DNA from: an uncultured Elusimicrobiales bacterium
GTDB taxonomy: Bacteria; Elusimicrobiota; Elusimicrobia; Elusimicrobiales; Elusimicrobiaceae
Assembly (NCBI GenBank): GCA_934667625.1
Contig: CAKUMH010000006.1
Location: 1 to 64,000, forward strand
Direction of reading: 5' to 3'
DNA: 64,000 nt
The translations under genes were made by a program, and so were the position numbers. Position 1 is the stretch's first letter; each line of letters opens with the position of its first letter. Of this stretch, positions 56,699 to 64,000 are shown piece by piece. Under the pieces are notes generated by a model, which was not told where the DNA came from, did no database searches, and saw only the letters and a list, made by a program, of their open reading frames with translations.

Positions 56699-59311
56699 AT
56701 GAAAACAAGCACAGAAATCAGAAACGGATATTTACAATTTTTCCATTCCAAAGGCCTGCCGATTATTGCGTCCAGCTCCCTCATTCCGCATAGCGACCCG
56801 ACGCTCCTCTTCACCTCGGCGGGCATGGTACAGTTTAAAGCCAATTTTTTAGGCATTGATGATTCCCTCAAAAATGCCACCACCTGCCAAAAATGCGTGC
56901 GCACCACGGATATTGACAGCGTGGGCTTTACCGAACGCCACCTCACTTTTTTTGAAATGCTGGGCAACTTTTCCTTTGGCGATTATTTCAAAAAGGAAGC
57001 GATTGCCTGGGCGTGGGAGTATTTGACCAAGACGCTCGGCCTCTCGCCAGATCGCCTTTATGTCAGCATTTACAAAGGCGGCGTTGCCCCGCGTGACGAA
57101 GAAGCCTACAATCTGTGGCTGCAATATGTGCCCAAAGAACGCATTTTTGAATTGGGCGAAGCCGACAACTTTTGGACCATGGGTTCCACAGGCCCGTGCG
57201 GTCCGTGCAGCGAAATTTATTACGACTTTGGAGACAAAGGCTGCAAAAACCCGCATTGCGACATTACATGCGATTGCGGCCGCTTTGTAGAAATTTGGAA
57301 CATCGTATTTGAAAGCTACAACCGCCAAGAGGACGGTTCCTTTAAACCCCTGCCCCACAACAACATTGATACGGGCATGGGATTGGAACGCCTGTGCATG
57401 GCCATGCAAAATGCCAAAAACGTGTTTGAAACGGACCTCTTCACTCCGCTCATTCATCAGGCCCAGGCGGATTTGCACATTAAGGGCGAAACAAAGGAAG
57501 AAATTTCCGCCCTGCGCATTATTGCCGACCATGTCCGCAGCTCCAGCTTTTTAATTGCCGAAGGCATTTTGCCCTCTAACGAAGGCCGCGGCTACATTCT
57601 GCGCCGTCTGATCCGCCGCGCCGCGCGGTATGCCAAACTAATGGGTAACGACAAGCCGTACCTCTACACGCTGGTGCCTGTGGTCAAGCAGATCTTTGCA
57701 GGTTTGTACCCGGAAATTGACAAAAACCTTGCTCACATTCAGGACGTATTAAAACTGGAGGAAAGCACCTTCTTAAAGACCTTAGTGACGGGCGAGGAAA
57801 AACTTTCCGCTTTGCTCGCCGCCTGCGGCAAAACCTTGCCAGGGGAAGAGGCCTTCCACCTGCACGAAACTTATGGGTTCCCGTTGGAACTGACCAAAGA
57901 AATTGCCGCTGCCAAGGGGGTAATGGTGGACGAAAAGGGATATGACGCCGCCAAAACTGCCGCGCAAGCAAAAAGCCGCTCGTACGCAGATGAATTTACC
58001 AAAGACAAAGCCTATATGATGCAGCATGTGGAAACCCACAATCCTGTCACCGTGTTTACGGGGTATGAAACCTTGACGGATACGGGCACGGTGCTGATGC
58101 TGCTCAACGAAAAATTTGAACTGACGGACGAAATATCCGGCACGGGATACGCCGTGTTTGACCGTACCCCTTTCTATGCCGAATCCGGCGGACAGGTGGG
58201 CGACAAAGGCGTTATTTTGTTGGACAGTAAAGAAGTGGCCCGTGTGGAGGATGTACAAAAACCGGTGGGCAAGGTTTTCCTGCACAAAGTGGAAGGTTCT
58301 CTTAAAAAGGGGCAAACCGTCATTTTGCGGGTCAATGCGGCGTTGCGCAAACGCTGTATGGCCAACCACAGTGCTATTCACTTGGTAAACGCCGCTCTGC
58401 GGCAAGTGTTTGGCCCGTCCGTGCACCAGAGCGGTTCTTATGTGTCGCCGGAACGCTTCCGCTTTGACTATACCCTTTCTAAAACGCCGACCGCTGAGGA
58501 ATTAAACCAAGCGTGGACGATTGCCAACCGGGCGGCCGAAGCGGCCCTGCCCGTGGTCTGCCAAACGCGCCCGCTGGCAGATGCCGAAAAATTGGGTGCG
58601 GTCACGCTGTTGGGTGAAACGTATGCGGATCCGGCCCGCTTTGTGCTGATGGGCGGCAGCTTTGAACATCCCGAACAAAAATACAGTTTGGAACTTTGCG
58701 CTGGAACGCACGTTAAGAATACGGCCGAAGTGATGACGGTGTTGGTGCTGAAAGAGGGCTCCGTTTCTGCTGGGGTGCGCCGTGTGGAAGGCGTGGCCGG
58801 TTATGCGGCACTGGACTATTTAAAGAACGTCAACCGTCAAGCCGAAGAATTGGCTGCCCGCTTGGAAGTTCCCTCCAAGGATGTTTTTGCGCGGGTGAAT
58901 GCAATTGCGGATGAACTCAAAGAGGTCAAAAAACGCTATCTGCAATTCCGCGAAAAGACCTTGGCCGCCGGTGGTATTGACGAAATGAGCGTTACGCTTA
59001 AAAACGGCACAGTGCTCGTGGTGCGCAAGGCAGATGGCGCAGAACCCAAAGAGCTGCGCGGCATTGCCGACACCATTGCGCAAAAGCACAAACAGGCGCT
59101 GGTGATTGTCGCCTGCGACAGAGACGGCAAGCGCGCCTTTGTGGTCAAAACGGCGGGCAAACTGCCTAACACAGATGCTGCCACCGTGGCCAAGCAAATT
59201 GCCGCGGATATTAACGGCCGCGCCGGTGGACGCGCCGACTTTGCCCAAGGTGGCGGCGAGGCCAAACGCCCGTGGGCTGAGTTTATTGAAGGGCTCAAAA
59301 CGGCACTGTAA
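56699..59311 (+). CDS. alaS: Alanyl-tRNA synthetase
   Basis: 870 aa, charging tRNA-Ala and editing Ser/Gly mischarging. The class II catalytic core (RNGYLQFFHSKGLPI; LFTSAGMVQF; GLERLCMAMQ) is followed by the editing domain (CMANHSAIHLVNAAL ... SGSYVSPERFRFDY ... ELCAGTHVKNTAEV) and a C-terminal oligomerisation domain with AGGRADFAQGGGE. I use ATG 56699 with AGAAGG upstream; a longer in-frame start lacks a ribosome site. Its substrate tRNA-Ala(GGC) is at 37.1 kb, while tRNA-Tyr lies just downstream. Confidence 0.97.
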   Translation: MKTSTEIRNGYLQFFHSKGLPIIASSSLIPHSDPTLLFTSAGMVQFKANFLGIDDSLKNATTCQKCVRTTDIDSVGFTERHLTFFEMLGNFSFGDYFKKEAIAWAWEYLTKTLGLSPDRLYVSIYKGGVAPRDEEAYNLWLQYVPKERIFELGEADNFWTMGSTGPCGPCSEIYYDFGDKGCKNPHCDITCDCGRFVEIWNIVFESYNRQEDGSFKPLPHNNIDTGMGLERLCMAMQNAKNVFETDLFTPLIHQAQADLHIKGETKEEISALRIIADHVRSSSFLIAEGILPSNEGRGYILRRLIRRAARYAKLMGNDKPYLYTLVPVVKQIFAGLYPEIDKNLAHIQDVLKLEESTFLKTLVTGEEKLSALLAACGKTLPGEEAFHLHETYGFPLELTKEIAAAKGVMVDEKGYDAAKTAAQAKSRSYADEFTKDKAYMMQHVETHNPVTVFTGYETLTDTGTVLMLLNEKFELTDEISGTGYAVFDRTPFYAESGGQVGDKGVILLDSKEVARVEDVQKPVGKVFLHKVEGSLKKGQTVILRVNAALRKRCMANHSAIHLVNAALRQVFGPSVHQSGSYVSPERFRFDYTLSKTPTAEELNQAWTIANRAAEAALPVVCQTRPLADAEKLGAVTLLGETYADPARFVLMGGSFEHPEQKYSLELCAGTHVKNTAEVMTVLVLKEGSVSAGVRRVEGVAGYAALDYLKNVNRQAEELAARLEVPSKDVFARVNAIADELKEVKKRYLQFREKTLAAGGIDEMSVTLKNGTVLVVRKADGAEPKELRGIADTIAQKHKQALVIVACDRDGKRAFVVKTAGKLPNTDAATVAKQIAADINGRAGGRADFAQGGGEAKRPWAEFIEGLKTAL

Positions 59312-59330
59312 ACGATTGCAGTTTCCAAAG

Positions 59331-59366
59331 CACCCCGAGGGTTTGGTTTCCCCCGGGGTGTTTTGT
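59331..59366 (+). terminator. Terminator of alaS
   Basis: CACCCCG...CGGGGTG stem extended by GGG/CCC, followed by TTTTG. Confidence 0.85.
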
Positions 59367-59393
59367 TGTACGGTAAAAATCTCTGAATTATTT

Positions 59394-59785
59394 TTGGTGT
59401 TTCTTTCCTACCACCTAATAAAAAACCCCGCTTTCGCGGGGTAAATGGTGGTAGGAATAGGATTCGGCCACAAGTCCGCTTACTGACGCGCGCGGCTCGC
59501 GGCCCCGCCTCGCCATACTCGCCTTTCGGCCTTTGGCCTCAAACTCGTATAAGGCTCCGGCTTTCTCATCCTACCGAAACACCAAGCAGTTGGTGTTTCT
59601 TTCCTACCACCTAACAAAAAACCCCGCTTTCGCGGGGTAAATGGTGGTAGGAATAGGATTCGGCCACAAGTCCGCTTACTGACGCGCGCGGCTCGCGGCC
59701 CCGCCTCGCCATACTCGCCTTTCGGCCTTTGGCCTCAAACTCGTATAAGGCTCCGGCTTTCTCATCCTACCGAAACACCAAGCAG
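59394..59785 (-). repeat. Two 196-bp tandem cassettes downstream of tRNA-Tyr
   Basis: The same 196-bp unit starts at 59394 and 59590; its first 70 bp or so recur once more at 59786, where they run into the real tRNA-Tyr. I count a single difference between the two full units (CTAATA versus CTAACA). Each unit carries the tRNA-Tyr terminator CCCCGC-TTTC-GCGGGG and the last 21 nt of tRNA-Tyr including CCA. A 100-nt core and a CTGC-loop hairpin complete it. Confidence 0.93.
59446..59608 (-). ncRNA. tRNA-Tyr-ended structured element, distal copy (tRNA-like candidate RNA)
   Basis: 163 nt on the minus strand. It begins GGTAGGA and ends TCCTACC-A-CCA, the complete 7-bp acceptor stem, discriminator and CCA of tRNA-Tyr. 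After an AA linker comes a perfect 10-bp hairpin GAAACACCAA-CTGC-TTGGTGTTTC, then GGTAGGATGA and a 100-nt core. Core helices: GCCTTATAC with GTATGG(CGA)GGC, CCGC with GCGG, and TAGGAT with the ATCCTA of the retained T-arm strand. Anticodon and D arms are absent. It shows an 86% core match to the Val element by hand alignment. Expression is unproven. Confidence 0.55.
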
Positions 59786-59804
59786 TTGGTGTTTCTTTCC
59801 TACC
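59642..59804 (-). ncRNA. tRNA-Tyr-ended structured element, proximal copy
   Basis: Identical to the copy at 59446-59608 over its full length. It lies directly behind the tRNA-Tyr terminator, so a transcript reading through that terminator would contain tRNA-Tyr and then this unit, each followed by the same terminator. Confidence 0.55.
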
Positions 59805-59811
59805 ACCTAAC

Positions 59812-59834
59812 AAAAAACCCCGCTTTCGCGGGGT
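59812..59834 (-). terminator. tRNA-Tyr terminator
   Basis: ACCCCGC, GAAA, GCGGGGT then TTTTTT on the minus strand. Copies stand at 59420-59442 and 59616-59638. Confidence 0.88.
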
Positions 59835-59837
59835 AAA

Positions 59838-59924
59838 TGGTGGTAGGAATAGGATTCGAACCTATGTAGGGCGTAGCCCGACGGTTTTACAGACCGTTGC
59901 TTTTGACCGCTCAGCCATCCTACC
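59838..59924 (-). tRNA. tRNA-Tyr (anticodon GTA)
   Basis: 87 nt with encoded CCA. Acceptor GGTAGGA/TCCTACC, anticodon stem ACGGT/ACCGT with loop CTGTAAA, a long class II variable arm (CGGGCTACGCCCT region) and T arm ATAGG/CCTAT with TTCGAAT. Anticodon GTA reads UAC and UAU. Confidence 0.97.
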
Positions 59925-59936
59925 AAACAAAACATT

Positions 59937-59961
59937 AAAAGGCCGGAGCCGAAAGCTCCGG
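59937..59961 (-). promoter_or_regulatory. Hairpin with T-run in the tRNA-Tyr leader
   Basis: CCGGAGC/GCTCCGG (7 bp, 5-nt loop) followed on the minus strand by CCTTTTAATG. It lies between the promoter and the tRNA and resembles a weak terminator; it could act as an attenuator or processing signal. Confidence 0.4.
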
Positions 59962-59993
59962 GCTAGTTATTACTTAAACAACTAGGTACAAAT

Positions 59994-60022
59994 ATTATAA
60001 CAAAAAAATAATTTTCTGTCAT
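59994..60022 (-). promoter_or_regulatory. Promoter of tRNA-Tyr
   Basis: Minus strand ATGACA, a 17-bp spacer, then TATAAT. It gives a leader of about 60 nt before the tRNA. Confidence 0.75.
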
Positions 60023-60101
60023 TCTTTGTGCCCGCCGTCGGAGGTGCGGGGCCGATGGAATTCCCTGGGCGCCCCGTCGGGCAATTCCCGCCAAAAATTG
60101 C

Positions 60102-60107
60102 TAGAAT
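60102..60107 (+). promoter_or_regulatory. -10 element placing the mutS start at its ATG
   Basis: TTGCTAGAAT, with TAGAAT ending 6 nt before ATG 60114 and no Shine-Dalgarno sequence between; suggests a leaderless mutS mRNA. Confidence 0.5.
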
Positions 60108-60113
60108 ATCCCT

Positions 60114-62675
60114 ATGCAAAACACCTCCCTTACCCCGCTCATGAAGCAATACTTTGATATCCGCTCCAAATACCCGGGTATCGTGTTGTTTTTTCGGTTG
60201 GGCGATTTTTACGAAATGTTTGACGACCAAGCACGCGAAATCAGCGCACTCTTGGGCCTCACTCTCACCGCACGCAACGGCGTACCCATGTGCGGAATCC
60301 CTTTTCATGCGGCAAACAACTACATCGTACGGCTCCTTAACGCAGGGAAGAAGATTGGTATTTGCGAGCAAACCAGCTCGGTCATGGACAAAACCACCAA
60401 ACTCTTTGAACGCAAGGTCACGCGGGTTATCACCCCCGGCACCGTTATGGAAGATACCCTGCTGGAGGCCAACGATTCCAACTATTTGGTGGCGCTTTCC
60501 GTTGGAAAGACCGGGTGGGCGCTGTCGTGCGTGGAGGTGTCCACCGGGGAGTTTTGGGTCAACCAAAACGATAAAGACCCCTCCCTCACCAACCTGGCCG
60601 GGGTGTTAGCCGCCATTAATCCGGCGGAAATTATTGCCGATAAGAGCACGCTGGAACCGCTTAAAACCAAGGTCGTACTGCCGGGCAGTTTAACGTTAAC
60701 AGAGCAGGAACCCTTTGACGGCGATTACACCCTGCCCGACAATTGGCCCGCCTTGGGCGCCTGGGGCAACAAAAAGGCCGCGCTGGCCTGTGCTTTGCAG
60801 ACCATGAAGTATTTAAACGTTACGGAACCCAGCTTTAAAACCGTTTTAATCCCTGCCTACCGCGAGCTGAAGGAATGCTTGCAAATTGACGAAAACGCCG
60901 TGGCCTCTTTGGAACTGGTCAAAAGCCAGGAGGGGGGACGCAAGGGCAGTCTGTGGGCGTTTATGGACAAAACCCACACAGCAGTGGGCAGCCGCAAATT
61001 AAAAGAGTGGATTCTCCACCCGCTGATGGACCCGGCCGAAATTGCGTTGCGCCAAAACGCGGTGGAAGCTTTTGTGGGCAATCAGTCGGCCTTGGCAGAT
61101 TTAACGGCCCTTCTGCAGAACATTTCCGACATTGAACGCATTATGACGCGCACCGCCACCGGCACCGCCTCTCCGCGGGATTTGTCCGGGTTGCGCAATT
61201 CGCTTTTAAACGTGGACCCGATTGCCACTTGGTTTGCTAATTATCCCGCCCTGGCGCCGCATTTGGGGAGCGCCCTTGCGGAGCATTTGCCTGTATTAAA
61301 GGAAATGTCCCGCCTGCTTTACGAAGCAGTAGACGAAAATCCGCCCCTGCGCCTGTCTGACGGGCATGTGATTCGCGCTGGATATAATGCCGAGCTGGAT
61401 GAGCTCCGCTCGCTTAAGTCCAACGGCAGCAAAACCATGGAAGAACTCTGCACCCGCGAACGCGAAAAAACTGGCATTTCTACCCTCAAGGTAGGGTATA
61501 ACTCCGTTTTTGGCTATTATTTTGAGGTAACCAAATCGCAGATTGCCAAAGTGCCTTATAGTTATGTGCGCAAGCAGACGCTTGTAAACGCGGAACGCTT
61601 TATCACCGAAGAATTAAAGGCGCTAGAGGATAAAATCTTAAATGCGGAACAGCGTATTATTCGGTTGGAAAGCTCGCTGTTTGACGCGCTTCGCAAAACC
61701 TTGGCGGCGCAGCTGGAACACCTAAAGGTGTTTGCGCAAATCGTATCCGAACTGGATGTCTATTCCTCTTTGGCCTTGGTGGCCATGCGGGGAAATTGGA
61801 CCAAGCCTACCGTGGATAACGGCACCGCCATTCACTACGAAAAGGGTCGCCACCCGCTGGTGGAACAAACCCTTCCCGCGGGCAGTTTTGTGCCAAACAA
61901 GCTGGAAATCGGCACCGACAAAACGCAAATTATGCTTATTACAGGCCCCAACATGGGGGGGAAGAGCGTATTCCTAAAGCAAACTGCCATTTTGGTTATT
62001 TTGGCCCAAATGGGCAGTTTTGTCCCGGCCGAGGCAGCCCACATCGGCGTGGTAGATAAAATTATGACGCGTATCGGGGCACACGATGCCTTAGGCCGCG
62101 GTAACTCCACTTTTATGGTGGAAATGAACGAAACCGCGCATATTTTGGCGTCTATGACGCCGCGCAGCCTCATCTTGTTGGACGAAGTGGGCCGCGGTAC
62201 TTCCACCTTTGACGGCATATCCATTGCCTGGGCCATTGTGGAATATCTTTATAAACCCCACGGCGGCCCGAAGGTACTGTTTGCCACCCATTACTTTGAA
62301 CTGGTGGATTTGGAAAATAAATACACGCGCGTACGCAATTTCCATGTAGAGGCCAAGGAATATAAAGACGCTGCGGGCGAAAGCCGCCTGGCCTTTTTGT
62401 ACCAAATTTTACCCGGTGCGGCGGACCGCTCTTACGGTATCCACGTGGCCGAGATTGCCGGATTGCCTCCGGCGTGCACGGTGCGTGCCAAAAAAGTGCT
62501 CAAGGATTTAGAGGCCAAAAAAGGGGCCAAAATTTCCGCCAAAGAGCAAGATATGGTAAAGGATTTATTCTCGTCGCCGATTGTGGAGGAAATTAAACTG
62601 ACCGATACGGACCAGCTTTCCCCTATGGCGGCCCTGCAGTTAATTTGCGAATGGAAGAAACGGATCAATGAGTAA
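60114..62675 (+). CDS. mutS: DNA mismatch repair protein MutS
   Basis: 853 aa, recognising mismatches and small loops. The mismatch-binding Phe-X-Glu is in FFRLGDFYEMFDDQA near residue 35. The connector, lever and clamp domains follow. The ATPase has Walker A TGPNMGGKSVFLKQT at about 610-624, Walker B LILLDEVGRGTSTFDG and the Q-loop/helix-turn-helix end. Its stop overlaps the mutL ATG by 8 nt, so the two repair proteins are cotranslated. Confidence 0.97.
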   Translation: MQNTSLTPLMKQYFDIRSKYPGIVLFFRLGDFYEMFDDQAREISALLGLTLTARNGVPMCGIPFHAANNYIVRLLNAGKKIGICEQTSSVMDKTTKLFERKVTRVITPGTVMEDTLLEANDSNYLVALSVGKTGWALSCVEVSTGEFWVNQNDKDPSLTNLAGVLAAINPAEIIADKSTLEPLKTKVVLPGSLTLTEQEPFDGDYTLPDNWPALGAWGNKKAALACALQTMKYLNVTEPSFKTVLIPAYRELKECLQIDENAVASLELVKSQEGGRKGSLWAFMDKTHTAVGSRKLKEWILHPLMDPAEIALRQNAVEAFVGNQSALADLTALLQNISDIERIMTRTATGTASPRDLSGLRNSLLNVDPIATWFANYPALAPHLGSALAEHLPVLKEMSRLLYEAVDENPPLRLSDGHVIRAGYNAELDELRSLKSNGSKTMEELCTREREKTGISTLKVGYNSVFGYYFEVTKSQIAKVPYSYVRKQTLVNAERFITEELKALEDKILNAEQRIIRLESSLFDALRKTLAAQLEHLKVFAQIVSELDVYSSLALVAMRGNWTKPTVDNGTAIHYEKGRHPLVEQTLPAGSFVPNKLEIGTDKTQIMLITGPNMGGKSVFLKQTAILVILAQMGSFVPAEAAHIGVVDKIMTRIGAHDALGRGNSTFMVEMNETAHILASMTPRSLILLDEVGRGTSTFDGISIAWAIVEYLYKPHGGPKVLFATHYFELVDLENKYTRVRNFHVEAKEYKDAAGESRLAFLYQILPGAADRSYGIHVAEIAGLPPACTVRAKKVLKDLEAKKGAKISAKEQDMVKDLFSSPIVEEIKLTDTDQLSPMAALQLICEWKKRINE

Positions 62676-64000
62676 CATTCAAGTTTTGGACGAAAAAACC
62701 GCTGGCAAAATTGCCGCCGGCGAAGTGATTGAACGCCCGGCAGGTGTGCTCAAGGAACTTTTGGAAAACGCCATAGATGCCGGGGCCACCGCCGTAAATA
62801 TAGACATTGAAGGCGCCGGCCGCGAGCTCATCCGCATTAACGACAATGGCTGCGGGATGGACGAGGCGGATTTGCGCCTGAGTGTTTTGCGCCATGCTAC
62901 CAGCAAAATCCGCTCATTTGGGGATTTGGCCACACTGCATACTTTTGGTTTCCGCGGCGAAGCTTTGTATAGTGTGGCGGCCGTTTCGCATTTAACCCTT
63001 ACCAGTTGCCCGGCGGACGGGCAGGGCCACCGTTTGGAGTTGGCCGCCGGGAAAGCAGTGGCCGAAAGCCCGGCCCCTGCCATTCAGGGCACGACAGTGG
63101 AAATCCGCGATCTTTTTTACAATGTCCCGGCCCGCCTTAAATTTTTAAAGAGCGATTCGTATGAACGAGCCTGTTTGCTCAAGGTGATTGAAGAAAGTGC
63201 TTTGGCCAATTTGCAGGTGGGGTACCGGGTGCGGATAAATGGCCGTACGGCTTACGATTTGCCCGCCCAAAACGGGCCGCTCCAAGAGGCCGTCACCGTC
63301 CGTGCCACACAAATTTTAGGCGAAGAAGTCGCCCGCAGTTTGGTGCTTAAAGAGTTCGGTGAAATGGGGCTTAAACTGTTTTTAACCCCGGCCGACAAAT
63401 TGGTCTCCGTGCGGGACATGCAATACACCTTTGTCAACCGCCGTCCTATAGATTCCAAAACGGTGCAACAAGCTATTTATAAGGCTTATCAAAATGTCCG
63501 ACCCAAAGACCGTCACCCCGCGTTTTTGGTATACATGACTTTGAACCCGGAGGATTTTGACGTTAACATTCACCCGCAAAAGCGCGACATTCGCTTTGTG
63601 AACGAAAACAAAGTATTTGGCTATTTGATGCACTGCGCGGGCGAAACGATCTTCCAAAATGCCCACCCGGTGGAAGTGACGGCCGAAGCGGTGGCGGTTT
63701 CTTTGCCGCCTGCCGCGGCGCCGGCGGCTGAAAAGCTGTTTGAGGCTCGGCCAGCGGCCCAGCCGGAGCCGCTGCCCATGGATGTGTACGCGCAGGCCTT
63801 TGTGCCGCAGCCGCCTAAAAAACTGGGGGATTTTGCCCCTAAACCCGCTTCTTTACTCCGGGAAACCGAGGAGCCGATTGAATACATTGCCCGCCCGACA
63901 GAGCCGGAACCTGTGTCCGGCGTTTCCACGGAGCCTACTTCCGCGCCGCAGCTCCCAACCTCCGGGCCGGACTGGTATAAGGGGCCATACCACTATTTGG
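62668..64000 (+). CDS. mutL: DNA mismatch repair protein MutL (N-terminal part, cut by the window edge)
   Basis: 444 codons are visible, open at the window end. The GHKL ATPase motifs are complete: LDEKTAGKIAAGEVIERPAG, ELLENAIDAGA, RINDNGCGMDEADL, RHATSKI, TFGFRGEALYS and later FVNRRPIDSK. The S5-like domain ends with NIHPQKRDIRFVNE (about 310). After it comes a Pro/Ala/Glu-rich linker that leads to the missing C-terminal dimerisation domain, so presence of the endonuclease motif cannot be judged. It begins inside the last codons of mutS. Confidence 0.96.
   Translation, partial: MSNIQVLDEKTAGKIAAGEVIERPAGVLKELLENAIDAGATAVNIDIEGAGRELIRINDNGCGMDEADLRLSVLRHATSKIRSFGDLATLHTFGFRGEALYSVAAVSHLTLTSCPADGQGHRLELAAGKAVAESPAPAIQGTTVEIRDLFYNVPARLKFLKSDSYERACLLKVIEESALANLQVGYRVRINGRTAYDLPAQNGPLQEAVTVRATQILGEEVARSLVLKEFGEMGLKLFLTPADKLVSVRDMQYTFVNRRPIDSKTVQQAIYKAYQNVRPKDRHPAFLVYMTLNPEDFDVNIHPQKRDIRFVNENKVFGYLMHCAGETIFQNAHPVEVTAEAVAVSLPPAAAPAAEKLFEARPAAQPEPLPMDVYAQAFVPQPPKKLGDFAPKPASLLRETEEPIEYIARPTEPEPVSGVSTEPTSAPQLPTSGPDWYKGPYHYL

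Noticed and set aside
59446..59608. Calling the tRNA-Tyr cassette a tmRNA or an intron-containing tRNA
   Set aside because: There is no tag-peptide frame or Ala-type G-U acceptor pair as in tmRNA. Both halves of the anticodon arm are missing, so splicing could not restore a tRNA.
59394..59837. 196-bp tandem repeats as a CRISPR array or rRNA spacer
   Set aside because: Units are far longer than CRISPR repeats, there are no unique spacers between them, no cas genes are present, and the content is tRNA-derived.

Overview
The window looks like part of a chromosome from a Gram-negative bacterium, most likely a gut-type Elusimicrobiota; this is an inference from gene content, not a database match. 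An outer membrane is implied by apolipoprotein N-acyltransferase (Lnt), a type V autotransporter and a lipobox lipoprotein. Two isolated type IV prepilin-like genes have the N-terminus and AVPQY-type continuation that I associate with the many pilin genes of Elusimicrobium. HPr, HprK, enzyme I, two PTS permeases and an L-lactate dehydrogenase point to a sugar-fermenting anaerobe. Almost all coding sequence is intact, with compact operons and frequent ATGA or TAATG overlaps. I see no phage, insertion sequence, CRISPR array or rRNA.

Layout. 1-9.3 kb: dgt, coaD, a candidate leader ORF, a 1248-aa exported protein ending in a transporter-like membrane domain, a prepilin, and the minus-strand operon nifU-like / PHP phosphoesterase / SulP. 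9.4-11.3 kb: three small exported proteins separated by clear terminators. 11.4-19.4 kb: a tightly packed plus-strand run of secA, a Cys-rich anchored protein, lnt, prfB, hemW, a CofE-like ligase and mscL. 19.5-21.5 kb: a GDPD phosphodiesterase, a lipoprotein and folD. 21.7-30.2 kb: a ten-gene minus-strand operon, hpf-hprK-rapZ-IIA-IIB-IIC-IID-ptsH-ptsI-lepA, driven by a consensus promoter. 30.2-30.9 kb is a gene-free regulatory stretch. 31.3-35.5 kb: smc and a metallophosphoesterase. 35.5-50.6 kb: two GT-C-like membrane proteins, an autotransporter, nfo, an aldolase, rmuC, a polysaccharide-deacetylase-like protein, a pilin, a glucose-type PTS EIICB and ldh. 50.7-64 kb: dnaE, a Nudix protein, a nuclease, a lipid kinase, alaS, mutS and the start of mutL.

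The three tRNA genes, Ala(GGC), Val(GAC) and Tyr(GTA), all lie on the minus strand, and each is followed by duplicated cassettes. At Val and Tyr the cassette is a 150-160 nt tRNA-like unit. It has the acceptor stem of the neighbouring tRNA, a two-base AA linker, a perfect hairpin with a CTGC loop, and a 100-nt GC-rich core replacing the anticodon and D arms. It ends in the tRNA's 3' acceptor strand and a copy of that tRNA's terminator. The Val and Tyr cores differ by compensatory base pairs, so they look like a real structured RNA (or DNA) family. This is the most unusual thing in the window.

How the parts work together: the PTS cluster couples sugar phosphorylation to HPr-Ser regulation (HprK), RNA-level control (RapZ) and ribosome hibernation (HPF). 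The EIICB and LDH genes add uptake and fermentation. secA, lnt, the autotransporter and the pilins serve the envelope. dnaE, smc, mutS, mutL, nfo and rmuC serve genome maintenance. Several genes (dgt, the 156-aa protein at 9984, gdpd, mutS, probably folD) have a -10 box about 6-7 nt before ATG and no Shine-Dalgarno sequence, so leaderless mRNAs are likely here.
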